Positions 31,908 through 39,910 of a stretch of 64,000 nt of DNA are shown here, in pieces; positions within the stretch are counted from its first letter, which is position 1; every line of letters starts with the position of its first letter. Both the position numbers and the translations under genes were made by a program. Under the pieces are notes generated by a model. It was not told the origin of the DNA and did no database searches. It saw nothing but the letters and a program-made list of their open reading frames with translations. The stretch is from Bin87 sp965116785 (lineage in GTDB: Bacteria; Chloroflexota; Dehalococcoidia; Lucifugimonadales; UBA3495): positions 3,844,001 through 3,908,000 of the forward strand of contig OZ220731.1 of the NCBI GenBank assembly GCA_965116785.1, read 5' to 3'.

Positions 31908-33225
31908 ACTCGCGGGTGTGCTGGTACTGCTGGTGGTCTTTGCCGGCGTGGCATTCGCCGCCACCTATCTGTTTTTCTATCGCGGCAACTACGCCGGCCC
32001 GCCCAGTGCGCAGGTGGAATATGTGCCGCCGCGCCTCGCCAGCGCCAACGACGGAACCCAATGGACCCCGTCCGGGGGCGAACGCTCAGGCGGCCTCGTG
32101 CTGCTCGATACCCTTCACAGCAACGGGTTCTCGTCGCGAGAGATCCTGACGCTGCGCACCCGGATAGTGGCCCAGGGATACGACCTGGAGTTGTTGGGCA
32201 ACTTCGCCCGGTCATCGCCGGCGGACCGACGGAATCAATACGCCGAAAGGCTGCGCGAAGCCGACAGTATGATCGTCATAACGCCATTGGTCGCCTACTC
32301 CGCCGGCGAAGTTGACGTGATCGAGGATTTCGTGCGGAAGGGCGGCAAGCTGGTGATGGTCTCCGACCCGGGCCGACGTGACCAGATGAACACGCTGGCC
32401 CAGCGGTTCGGGGTGCAGTTCCGCCCGGACTACCTGTACAACCAGGTGGAAAATGAGAACAACTACCAGCATATATTCGTGAGGGATTTCCGCCCTGACG
32501 ATCTGACCACCGGTCTGGATACCATCTTGCTGTTGACCGCCGGGTCGATCACCTCCTCCGGCCCCGGCCTCGCCGTCGCGGATGCCCGCACCGAGTCCGC
32601 GGTGGCCGAAAACAACGGGGATCTCTACGTTATGGCCCGGGCGGCCGACAGGAACGTCCTGGCGGTTTCAGACTTCACTTTCATGATCCCGCCTAACGAT
32701 TCCAAGCTGGACAACGATCGGCTGCTGTCGAACATCATTGAATTTGTTACCACCAGTGACCGCGTCTTCGATCTGGACGACTTCCCGCACTTCTATCGGA
32801 CCGGACCCGATGACGGCGTCCAGATCCTGCTGGGCCGCCCCGATCTGCTCGGCAGCGGCACGAAGTTGAAGAACGGCCTGGAGGAATATGGCATCTCCGC
32901 GGACATCCAGGGAACCGAAGACGTAAGCCGGGATACGGTGTTCCTGGGACTGCACGAAGACGCGCTGCAGGTGCGCCAGTACCTTCAGGCTGCCGGGGTC
33001 CGGGTGGACGACATGGTGGGGATACCCTCCGGCCTGGAGCTGGATTCGGCCGGCACGGCGGTCACTGTGCTGGATCGGGAAGGGGGCCGGCACGTGCTGA
33101 TACTGTTGGGCGATACGTCGGCCACCCTCAACCGGGCTGTGACGAGTCTGTTGAGCGGCGGGTTCAGGTCCAATCTGGTCAGCGAAGTAACCGGAGTAAG
33201 TACTTCAGCGGGAGCGAGTAAGTAG
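31897..33225 (+). CDS. Membrane-anchored GldG/DUF4350-like protein
   Basis: The protein starts with a transmembrane helix (residues about 3-25, LAGVLVLLVVFAGVAFAATY) and continues outside the membrane with DUF4350/GldG-like alpha-beta segments: LVLLDTLHSNGFSSREILTL, then ADSMIVITPLVAYSAGEVDV and KLVMVSDPGRRDQMNTLAQR. That family often takes part in ABC-type gliding or export complexes, but no ABC genes are nearby. The start at 31897 has GCGGGAT just upstream; an ATG at 31888 is also in frame. It overlaps the S49 gene and is followed after three bases by a lipoprotein gene. Confidence 0.65.
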   Translation: MVTRLAGVLVLLVVFAGVAFAATYLFFYRGNYAGPPSAQVEYVPPRLASANDGTQWTPSGGERSGGLVLLDTLHSNGFSSREILTLRTRIVAQGYDLELLGNFARSSPADRRNQYAERLREADSMIVITPLVAYSAGEVDVIEDFVRKGGKLVMVSDPGRRDQMNTLAQRFGVQFRPDYLYNQVENENNYQHIFVRDFRPDDLTTGLDTILLLTAGSITSSGPGLAVADARTESAVAENNGDLYVMARAADRNVLAVSDFTFMIPPNDSKLDNDRLLSNIIEFVTTSDRVFDLDDFPHFYRTGPDDGVQILLGRPDLLGSGTKLKNGLEEYGISADIQGTEDVSRDTVFLGLHEDALQVRQYLQAAGVRVDDMVGIPSGLELDSAGTAVTVLDREGGRHVLILLGDTSATLNRAVTSLLSGGFRSNLVSEVTGVSTSAGASK

Positions 33226-33228
33226 TTC

Positions 33229-34572
33229 ATGAAAACCATATCCAAACGGCTGATCCTGCTCGTTCCGGCGCTGGCGCTGTTCGCGATGATTGCCTGCACC
33301 GCCCCGGCGGCCCAGGAGCCGGAGCCGGCCGCGCCAAGCTCTGCTCCCGAGGCAATGGCCACCCGGGCGCCCGCGATCCCGCCTCCCCCGCTCGCCGACT
33401 TCAACGAACAGCGCGAGAGCATCGACGAAGCCTGGAACCTGGTGCACGACGACTTCGACCAGTGGCGGGCCGACCTGACGATGTGCCATCCCACCACGAT
33501 GACCGAAGCGTTGAGCGAGTTTGCCATCGAGTTTAACGAGGTCACCGAGGCGGCGCGGGACATGACCCGGACCAAGAACACCGGGGAATTCACCAACAAG
33601 CTGATCACCGCGGCAGAAGACGAGGAAACCGCCTTCCGGCAACTCCGCGACCGCTGGCAGCCCGGGAACGTCTCCCTGTTCGAAAACGTTGAACAGCAGC
33701 GGAACCTGGCGTCCCAGGCGCAGCGCGAGGCCAAGGACATGGCCCTGGAACTGCGCGCCGCGCTGGAAGACACTGCCGACCCCGACGAAATCGCAGACTT
33801 CACCGATGCCTTTGAAGCGATTGAACAGGAACTGGAGGACGCCCACTCGGAGTACAACAAGCTCAGCGATAGCGCGTCGGACGATGCGGTAGCCGAAGCC
33901 ATCGATGGGCTCTCAGCGTTGGCCAAAGACATTGAGGCCATCGTTGCCGTCATCGACGAATTGCCGTCCCTGAAGGGCGGCAAGGATGCGATCAGGGCCT
34001 TCGAGAAGGCAGCCAAAGCCGAGGTGGACGCTTTCGAAGCGGCAGTTGAAGGCGCTGGAGAAGGCGACGAAACCAAACTGCCTGACTTCAAGAAGATTGA
34101 CGCCACCGTCGAGGCCAGCGAGGAAGCGTCGGAGAACCTGTCGGACGTACTCGATGATTTGTCCGTCGAGGACACAGCCGACGCGTTGGCTGACATCACC
34201 ATCTTTGAGCTGGAGTACGATCGGCTGTTACAGACGTGGGACAGGTTCCACTCTGGATACAACCGGTGGCGGGCGGACGATGGCGGATGTGATCGTCTTG
34301 AGGTGCTGGAGTCGCTGACCGAGTTCAGCTCCAACGTGGACGCCGTTGGCGACAACGTGCGTAGCCTCCCAAAATCCGGCTATCTGGAGCCCGTGCATCG
34401 CTTGTTGGTGGACGCCATCGAGGGCGAGGAGCAAGCATTCCGGAGCCTGCGCGACACCTGGCAGCCGTTCACCCTGGACCCCCTGCGGGCCGTGGACCGA
34501 GCGCGCATCATGAGCGACACCCGCCGCAGCGACGCGGACATCATCATCCTGGAACTGGAAAACCGCTTCTGA
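33229..34572 (+). CDS. Helical lipoprotein with internal duplication
   Basis: This 447-residue protein is unrecognised. It begins with a lipoprotein signal (LVPALALFAMIAC, lipid-modified cysteine C23), then a proline/alanine linker and an acidic helical body with coiled-coil character. Two copies of a module are visible: around residues 70-160 and 335-425, each with an R/W-rich helix (DQWRAD and NRWRAD), one cysteine, an EDEETAFRQLRD / EGEEQAFRSLRD segment and RWQPG / TWQPF. About 170 residues of acidic helix separate them. This suggests two similar binding modules on a spacer. The neighbours point to the envelope. A terminator follows. Confidence 0.8.
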   Translation: MKTISKRLILLVPALALFAMIACTAPAAQEPEPAAPSSAPEAMATRAPAIPPPPLADFNEQRESIDEAWNLVHDDFDQWRADLTMCHPTTMTEALSEFAIEFNEVTEAARDMTRTKNTGEFTNKLITAAEDEETAFRQLRDRWQPGNVSLFENVEQQRNLASQAQREAKDMALELRAALEDTADPDEIADFTDAFEAIEQELEDAHSEYNKLSDSASDDAVAEAIDGLSALAKDIEAIVAVIDELPSLKGGKDAIRAFEKAAKAEVDAFEAAVEGAGEGDETKLPDFKKIDATVEASEEASENLSDVLDDLSVEDTADALADITIFELEYDRLLQTWDRFHSGYNRWRADDGGCDRLEVLESLTEFSSNVDAVGDNVRSLPKSGYLEPVHRLLVDAIEGEEQAFRSLRDTWQPFTLDPLRAVDRARIMSDTRRSDADIIILELENRF

Positions 34573-34621
34573 TCGGCCGGCCCGAGGGGCCGACGACCGT
34601 GCCACAACCACGGGTTGATGT

Positions 34622-34660
34622 GCGGATGGCGATCTCCCTTCAGGGACGCCATCCGCTTTC
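34622..34660 (+). terminator. Intrinsic terminator after the lipoprotein gene
   Basis: GCGGATGGCG (34622-34631) and CGCCATCCGC (34647-34656) form a 10-bp stem with an internal TCCC/GGGA pair in the loop, followed by TTTC and TAATT. Confidence 0.75.
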
Positions 34661-34709
34661 TAATTGGTCGGACATGCCCTGACTCCCGGGTGGTCGAACC
34701 GCTCGGTGC

Positions 34710-34715
34710 TATAAT
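34710..34715 (+). promoter_or_regulatory. Extended -10 element before the LLM oxidoreductase
   Basis: TGC followed by TATAAT (34710-34715) is an extended -10 type element; no good -35 hexamer lies 17 bases upstream. The LLM gene starts 32 bases after it. Confidence 0.4.
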
Positions 34716-34747
34716 CCCCGGACTCCCACTCCGGTTACGGTGCGACT

Positions 34748-35803
34748 ATGCGCTTCGGCCATTTTTTCTATCCCATGAAGTTCGACGATTCGCAGGACGA
34801 CGTTGCTATACGCGAATGCCTCGACGAGGCGGTGCTGGTCGAAGAATTGGGTTACGACGCCATCTGGTTCGCGGAGCACTATTTCACCGGCGAGTGCGTG
34901 TACGGCGATCCGCTGGTGTTCGCCAGCGCGGTGGCGGTGAAAACCAGCCGGGTCCTGCTGGGCTTCGGCATCATAGAGCTTCCGCTGCACAACCCGGTGC
35001 GGGTGGCGATGCAGACCGCGCTGCTGGACAACCTGAGCGAAGGTCGATTGGTGGTGGGAACCGCCAAGGGTTCTAACTACAACGCCTTCGAGTACATCGG
35101 TTTTGGCACCGACCCCGCGTTGGGATCGGCTCAGATGGAAGAGGCTGAGGAACTGTTGGTCACAGCGTGGACGCAGGATGAAGTCCACTTTCAGGGGGAG
35201 CATTACCAGGTGGCATTCCCGTCGGTGCGGCCCAGGCCCTACCAGAAACCTCATCCACCGCTGGCGCGCGCCTGCATAAACCGGGAATCGATCATGGAGA
35301 TGGCGCGCATTGGACGGCCGATCCTGCTGCGCGGACGCTCCACCAACAGTACCGCCGCCGACATCGCGCTCTATCGCGACACCATGGCTGAGGCGGGATT
35401 CGACGAAGCAACCATCGAACGCAACTTGGAACAGATCTGGGTGTGGCGAGAGATGCACGTGGCAGAGAGCGACGATCAGGCCCTGGACGAGTTCATCCCC
35501 GCCAACTACGAAGCCTTCTCGACCATCCAGGCCTACCGGGACGAATGGAACCCACCCGAGTTTCCGATGTCGAGGCAGGTTCCGCCGACGCCGAAAGAAG
35601 GCTACGCGGAGCATCCCGACCCGGACGCGGCGGAAAACCTGCTAGGCAGCCCCCGCCGAGTGGCCGAGCAGATCGCCCTGATGCGCGACGCCGGTATCCG
35701 AAACCTGATGCTGACCAACCGTGGTCTGATGTCTCCGGAGGCCACACGGCGTTCGCTCAAGCTCTTGGCCGAGCAGGTGATGCCCAAGTTCCGCGACGCC
35801 TGA
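34748..35803 (+). CDS. LLM-class flavin-dependent oxidoreductase
   Basis: Luciferase-like monooxygenases of this family use FMNH2 or F420 to oxidise small organic substrates. The 351-residue protein shows MRFGHFFYPMKFDDSQDD at the start, LGYDAIWFAEHYFTGECV (the conserved EHY/EHH segment), IIELPLHNPVRVAMQTALLD and GRLVVGTAKGSNYNAFEY. The ATG has no clear Shine-Dalgarno site. Other LLM genes lie at 47244-48398 and 60778-61716; the three are clearly different. The substrate is unknown. A RidA-family gene follows downstream on the same strand after 84 bases. Confidence 0.9.
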   Translation: MRFGHFFYPMKFDDSQDDVAIRECLDEAVLVEELGYDAIWFAEHYFTGECVYGDPLVFASAVAVKTSRVLLGFGIIELPLHNPVRVAMQTALLDNLSEGRLVVGTAKGSNYNAFEYIGFGTDPALGSAQMEEAEELLVTAWTQDEVHFQGEHYQVAFPSVRPRPYQKPHPPLARACINRESIMEMARIGRPILLRGRSTNSTAADIALYRDTMAEAGFDEATIERNLEQIWVWREMHVAESDDQALDEFIPANYEAFSTIQAYRDEWNPPEFPMSRQVPPTPKEGYAEHPDPDAAENLLGSPRRVAEQIALMRDAGIRNLMLTNRGLMSPEATRRSLKLLAEQVMPKFRDA

Positions 35804-35887
35804 AACGCCGCGCCGCAACCCCGTCGGGTCGGCGTAACCCTTCGCTGACCGACCAACCGAACCCGAATCGAATCGGAGGAAACGGGA

Positions 35888-36277
35888 ATGGAAAAGGTCA
35901 GGAACAATCATCCCGATATCGCACCGTCCGGTCCTACCTTCAGCCGCAGCGTGAAGGTGGGTAACCTGCTGTTCGTCGCCGGCTGTACGGCTCGCGGCAC
36001 CGACGCCCAGGGCAAGTCGATGATGGAGCAGACGAGGGTGACACTGGACCGGGTCGCGCGAATCGTGCAGGCCGAGGGCGGGCAACCGTCAGACATCGTG
36101 AAAATCACAACCTTCGTTACGAGCGTCCCCGCTTGGCAGGAAGGGCGCGAAACGCAGGAAGCGCTGTGGGCTGAATTCTTCGGGGGCGCCTACCCGGCGA
36201 ACACCCTGGTGGAGATCACCGCCCTGGCCGAGCCCGGCCTGGACGTCGAGATCGAGGCCATCGCGGAGATCAGCTAG
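35888..36277 (+). CDS. RidA family protein
   Basis: RidA proteins hydrolyse reactive enamine and imine intermediates. The 129-residue length is typical. The family segments VKVGNLLFVAGCTARGTDAQ, QTRVTLDRVARIVQAEGG and VKITTFVTSVPAW are present, with PANTLVEITALAEPGLDVEI at the end; the arginine normally found in the active site (PARxx) is replaced by asparagine here (YPANTLVEI). It is therefore a RidA subfamily member that may lack deaminase activity. GGAGG precedes the ATG. It is convergent with trpG. Confidence 0.9.
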   Translation: MEKVRNNHPDIAPSGPTFSRSVKVGNLLFVAGCTARGTDAQGKSMMEQTRVTLDRVARIVQAEGGQPSDIVKITTFVTSVPAWQEGRETQEALWAEFFGGAYPANTLVEITALAEPGLDVEIEAIAEIS

Positions 36278-36297
36278 CGCAATTGCCGGTCCGCCGT

Positions 36298-36885
36298 TCA
36301 GGCCGGGCGGTGGAACTCCTCCACCTGCTGCAGGTAGTTGCGCAGCAGATCATGCCCCACCGTGGTCATGATCGACTCGGGGTGGAACTGGACCCCCTCC
36401 ACCGGCAACTGCTTGTGGCGCACGCCCATGATGAGTCCGTTGTCCGTCCAGGCCGTTACTTCCAGGAAGTCGGGCACGGTGTCGCGGTAGATGACCAGGC
36501 TGTGGTAGCGGATGCCCTCGAAGGGGTTGGGCAAGCCGGCGAACACACCCTTCCCGTCATGGTGGATCATCGAGGTCTTGCCGTGGCGGATCTCCCCGGC
36601 GCGGTCCACAGTTGCCCCGTAGGCATCGCCGATGCACTGGTGGCCCAGGCACACCCCCAGGACCGGCAGCCTGGGACCGAAGTGCCGGATGACATCGTTT
36701 GAGATCCCGGCCTCGCGGGGAGTGCAGGGCCCTGGTGATACCACTATGCCCTCGGGTTGCATGGCCTCGATGTCTTCGATGGTGGTCTTGTCGTTGCGCA
36801 CCACCTCAACCTCCGCGCCCAGCTCGCACAGATACTGGTAGAGGTTGTAGGTAAAGCTGTCGTAGTTGTCGATCAGCAGCAGCAT
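36298..36885 (-). CDS. trpG: Anthranilate synthase component II (glutamine amidotransferase)
   Basis: TrpG supplies ammonia from glutamine to TrpE for anthranilate formation. The 195-residue protein has the class I amidotransferase triad: the nucleophile C79 in LGVCLGHQCIG, and the histidine and glutamate in VQFHPESIM near residue 172. DNYDSFTYNLYQYL and VVSPGPCTPREAG are typical. Its ATG overlaps the stop of the VOC gene by one base (TGATG). It is separated from trpE by that VOC gene, which is unusual. A 20-base gap follows to the convergent RidA gene. Confidence 0.95.
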   Translation of the reverse strand: MLLLIDNYDSFTYNLYQYLCELGAEVEVVRNDKTTIEDIEAMQPEGIVVSPGPCTPREAGISNDVIRHFGPRLPVLGVCLGHQCIGDAYGATVDRAGEIRHGKTSMIHHDGKGVFAGLPNPFEGIRYHSLVIYRDTVPDFLEVTAWTDNGLIMGVRHKQLPVEGVQFHPESIMTTVGHDLLRNYLQQVEEFHRPA

Positions 36886-37325
36886 CAGTACAGCTCCACC
36901 AGTTCCAGCCAGTTGCCGTCGGGGTCCTGGCAGTAGGACGCCTTGCGCACCATGTTGCCGGCGTCGTCGTACATGGCAACCGGCGGCGTGGGATAGCTGA
37001 GGCCCCGGTTGCGGGTGCTCTCGTAGAAGGCGTCAATGTCCTCGACGTAGAAGGCCAGGTGGGCGGCCCGGACGTCGTTCTTGTCGAAATCGGCGTACCC
37101 ACCCTCGGGGTTCATGTACTGGATGAGCTCCAGCTGGTGGCCGTCGCCCATGTCAAAGAACGCGCCTTTGATGTGAGCGTCCGGGAAGCCCAGCAGCGTG
37201 GTGGGGAACTCGCCGGTGCGTTCGGTGCGCATGGTCAGGGTGAGGCCCAGTACGTCGGAGTAGAAGGCCACGGCGGCCTCCAGGTCTTTGACGATGAAAC
37301 CGGTGTGGAAGAAGGATTTGAGCAT
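36885..37325 (-). CDS. VOC (glyoxalase/bleomycin resistance) family protein between trpE and trpG
   Basis: The 146-residue protein has two beta-alpha-beta-beta-beta units typical of the vicinal-oxygen-chelate fold: FFHTGFIVKDLEAAVAFYSD and RAAHLAFYVEDIDAFYESTR, with metal-ligand-like positions in FHTG, DGHQLELIQ, AHLAF and NWLELVEL. Glyoxalase-like lyases and related enzymes share this pattern. It lies in the trp operon, with a 66-base gap from trpE and a one-base overlap with trpG. Its link to tryptophan synthesis is not known from the sequence. Confidence 0.85.
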   Translation of the reverse strand: MLKSFFHTGFIVKDLEAAVAFYSDVLGLTLTMRTERTGEFPTTLLGFPDAHIKGAFFDMGDGHQLELIQYMNPEGGYADFDKNDVRAAHLAFYVEDIDAFYESTRNRGLSYPTPPVAMYDDAGNMVRKASYCQDPDGNWLELVELY

Positions 37326-37340
37326 GTTGACCTCGCGTTT

Positions 37341-37383
37341 TCACATCAATCGACAGGATTGACGGGACAGGATTGATGGGATG
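37341..37383. repeat. ACAGGATT-type intergenic repeat, copy 2
   Basis: The element has two ACAGGATT units (CGACAGGATTGACGGGACAG and GGATTGATGGG). It lies in the gap between trpE and the VOC gene and resembles the element at 3293-3320. Confidence 0.4.
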
Positions 37384-37391
37384 ACAGTATA

Positions 37392-38852
37392 TTAAGCGGC
37401 CCCCTCAGCAACGTCGATGGCGCGCATCATGGCGCCCGACTTGTGCCGGGTCTCCATGTATTCGTCCTCGGCCACGCTGTCGGCGACCACGCCGCCGCCG
37501 GCCTGAACGTACATGATGCCGTCCTTGAAGACGCCGGTGCGCAGGACCAGGGCGGTGTCCATGTTGCCGTTGTAACTGAAGTAGGCCACCGCGCCGCCGT
37601 AGGGGCCGCGCCGTTCCTGTTCCACCTCGGCGATGATTTCCATGGCGCGAATCTTGGGCGCGCCGGAGACGGTGCCGGCAGGGAAGCACGCGCGCAACGC
37701 GTCGTATGGAGTCATGTCGGGCCGCAGTTCACCCTCGACGTGGGACACCAGGTGCATGACGTGGGAGAACCGCTCCACGTCCATGTACTGTGTGACCCTG
37801 ACCGTGCCCGGGACACTCACGCGGCCAATGTCGTTCCGACCCAGGTCCAGCAGCATGATGTGTTCGGCCTGCTGCTTCTCGCTACCTTTCAACTCCTCCT
37901 CCAGCGCGAGGTCCTCGGCCGGCGTCTGGCCGCGCGGACGCGTGCCGGCGATGGGATGGGTGTAAACGGTGCCGTCGTTAACCGTGGCCACGGTTTCAAT
38001 CGCGGCGCCCACTATCTGGAACCCGTTCAGGTCAAGATAGTACATGTAGGGCGACGGGTTGCTCCCCCGCAAAGCGCGGTATACCTGGAAGGGGTGGGCG
38101 TCGGTTCGCCGACTGAACCGCTGGGAATTGACCACCTGGATGACGTCGCCGGCATAGATGTACTCGATGCACTTGTCGATTACGGCCTCGTATTCCGGCA
38201 CCGTGAAGTTGGACTGCGTCTCGCCGCCAACTGGAATCGCCGGCGTCGCCAGCAGTTCCGGCGGGATTTCCAGCGGCCGGGAGAGCCGGTCCACCATGCG
38301 CTCGATCTTGGCAGTAGCCGCCTCGTAGGCTTCGTCGATGTCGTCACCATCCAGCCGGGCGTGGCTCACCACCTTGATGTCGTGGCGCAGGTGGTCGAAC
38401 ACCAGCAGCGTGTCGGTGAACATGAACACCGACTCGGGCAGCCCCTGGGGGTCCGCCTCCGGCATGGGGACGCGCGGCTCGAAATAGTGCACCGCATCAT
38501 AGGCAACGTAGCCCACGCCGCCACCGTGGAATGGCGGCAGGCCTTCTACCGGAATCAGCTGGAACGTGTCCATTTCCCGCTTCACGAGGGTCAGCGGGTC
38601 AACCGTGCCCGAAGGCTGGTCGGCGCCGGTGCTGAACACGTCGTAGGGCTCGGTGCCGATGAAGCTGTAGCGGCCAATGCGCTCACCGCCGGCGACCGAT
38701 TCCAGCAGGAACGAGTAGGGCGGACGGGCCACTTTCAGGTAGGCCGACACCGGTGTTTCCAGGTCGGCGTTGATGGTCCGATATACCGGGCAGAGGTTCC
38801 CCTGCCCGGCCAGGGCGCGGACCTGATCAAGAGTGGGGTAGTACGTTGTCAT
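37392..38852 (-). CDS. trpE: Anthranilate synthase component I
   Basis: TrpE makes anthranilate from chorismate and ammonia. The 486-residue protein has the chorismate-binding domain: YSFIGTEPYDVF near the N-terminus, then QVVNSQRFSRRTDAHPFQVY, HPIAGTRPRGQTPAEDLAL, LLDLGRNDIGRVS and PAGTVSGAPKIRAMEII. The ATG at 38850-38852 starts the family N-terminus, with a weak GGAAA upstream. A T-box leader with a tryptophan specifier lies directly upstream. The gene order downstream is VOC and trpG; no trpD, trpC, trpB or trpA is in the window. Confidence 0.96.
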   Translation of the reverse strand: MTTYYPTLDQVRALAGQGNLCPVYRTINADLETPVSAYLKVARPPYSFLLESVAGGERIGRYSFIGTEPYDVFSTGADQPSGTVDPLTLVKREMDTFQLIPVEGLPPFHGGGVGYVAYDAVHYFEPRVPMPEADPQGLPESVFMFTDTLLVFDHLRHDIKVVSHARLDGDDIDEAYEAATAKIERMVDRLSRPLEIPPELLATPAIPVGGETQSNFTVPEYEAVIDKCIEYIYAGDVIQVVNSQRFSRRTDAHPFQVYRALRGSNPSPYMYYLDLNGFQIVGAAIETVATVNDGTVYTHPIAGTRPRGQTPAEDLALEEELKGSEKQQAEHIMLLDLGRNDIGRVSVPGTVRVTQYMDVERFSHVMHLVSHVEGELRPDMTPYDALRACFPAGTVSGAPKIRAMEIIAEVEQERRGPYGGAVAYFSYNGNMDTALVLRTGVFKDGIMYVQAGGGVVADSVAEDEYMETRHKSGAMMRAIDVAEGAA

Positions 38853-38881
38853 GTTGTAATTTCCAGATGTGTTGGGCGGCG

Positions 38882-39156
38882 ACGGCAAAACAAAAAGCCC
38901 GTCCCCTGCGGGACGAGCCAGTTGGCCGTGATGCCACCCTGCATGCGGTGTTCAAAGGGCAAGTAACGCTGCCCATACGGCCCAGCCTACTCAGGTTCGC
39001 GGTGAGTGCACGGGAAAACCTTTCGGAGGGCGGCTCCGGGGTCCATTCACCGCCTGCGCTTGGCGCCGGTTCGCAGCTAACCCGGCTCTCTGGGCCCCGC
39101 TGGGCGGTTACTAATCCCCTTCACGGCAATTGGGTATTCGGATTTCCGTCACCAAT
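38882..39156 (-). promoter_or_regulatory. Trp T-box riboswitch (leader of trpE)
   Basis: The leader has T-box landmarks in order on the minus strand: an AGTA stem I motif in TTAGTAACC (39107-39115); GAATGGAC (39041-39048), where TGG is the tryptophan specifier, flanked by GAA and a purine; AGGGTGGCATCACGG (38926-38940), the T-box proper; and then a terminator hairpin with a T-run. Uncharged tRNA-Trp should stabilise the antiterminator and allow trpE transcription. The T-box sequence deviates slightly from the usual GGTGGNACCGCG. The element fills the 328-base gap upstream of trpE. Confidence 0.88.
38891..38917 (-). terminator. Regulated terminator of the Trp T-box
   Basis: On the minus strand CTCGTCCC, the loop GCAG and GGGACGGG form an 8-bp stem followed by CTTTTTG. 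It is the terminator half of the T-box switch; the CATCACGG/GCAGGGTGG region upstream can form the alternative antiterminator. Confidence 0.85.
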
Positions 39157-39180
39157 TGTAGGGCGGGCAGGTTGAGGGCG

Positions 39181-39579
39181 TCAACGCCGCGCCGGGAAAC
39201 GATCGAGCTCGCCGGACCAGTTCAGAATGCGGTCGTCGTCGGTGATTAGCTGGTGGCCTTCCATAGCGGTGGCCATGATGATGCGGTCGGCGGGATCGTT
39301 GTGAATATCAGTCAAGGCGACGGAGTGGGCGGCGATTGCGCCGTTCACCGGGATTTCGATAAATCCCGCAGCCAAGAGGCTTTGCCACCACTGTAAGGCG
39401 GTTACGTTGAGAGTGAGACGGTTTTTAGCCAATAGCAGGGCGACTTCCCAGACAGATATGGCGGAGAACGCGGCGTCTCCGAGTATCCTGGCTCTTTGAA
39501 TCCGGCGGTCGGCCTGTGGTCCCAGCCTTGGGTTCAAGGTCATATACCAAATCAGGGTGTGGGTATCCGATAGTATCAA
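39181..39579 (-). CDS. PIN-domain toxin (VapC-like)
   Basis: PIN-domain toxins are Mg-dependent ribonucleases. The 132-residue protein shows the acidic residues of the fold: D5 in LSDTHTLIWY, E45 in ISVWEVALLL, and aspartates in NDPADRIIMATAME and ITDDDR. It starts at a TTG that overlaps the antitoxin stop by four bases (TTGA), so translation is coupled. It is the second gene of a typical antitoxin-toxin order. Confidence 0.87.
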   Translation of the reverse strand: MILSDTHTLIWYMTLNPRLGPQADRRIQRARILGDAAFSAISVWEVALLLAKNRLTLNVTALQWWQSLLAAGFIEIPVNGAIAAHSVALTDIHNDPADRIIMATAMEGHQLITDDDRILNWSGELDRFPARR

Positions 39580-39860
39580 GCCGGTTGCTCCACATCATGG
39601 CCACTGCACGAGGTGTACCACTCGGGCGGCAACGGAGATACGATGTCCCCGTGGATTTCAACCTGTCCTTTGAGGGAGCCGCGGAGAGGATCGTGTACTT
39701 CCTCGTACCGAGTTATCTGCACGAGGGGCTTGTCTCCGTCGAAGATGATGGCCAATCCGTCCTGCTCGAACACGGCGGCGATGATTGACAGGTATTGCTC
39801 ACCGAATTCTTCAACGGTCAGCGTGTGCAGTTTTTCGTGGAAGGGAACTGCCTCGGGCAT
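39576..39860 (-). CDS. VapB/Phd-like antitoxin
   Basis: This 94-residue protein lies directly upstream of the PIN toxin, overlapping it by four bases. It has EEFGEQYLSIIAAVFEQDGL and AIIFDGDKPLVQITRYEEVH, patterns like Phd/YefM- or AbrB-type antitoxins with a dimerising N-terminus. The assignment depends mainly on the partner. A GGAGG site precedes its ATG (39858-39860). Confidence 0.75.
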   Translation of the reverse strand: MPEAVPFHEKLHTLTVEEFGEQYLSIIAAVFEQDGLAIIFDGDKPLVQITRYEEVHDPLRGSLKGQVEIHGDIVSPLPPEWYTSCSGHDVEQPA

Positions 39861-39910
39861 GGGGTCCTCCTGCTGACTGATGGGTGCGCAGATTGACTAT
39901 GTTGAGGATA

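Noticed and set aside
37443..38966. Long plus-strand open frame opposite trpE
   Set aside because: The minus strand encodes an intact TrpE with all motifs, so the plus frame is a shadow.
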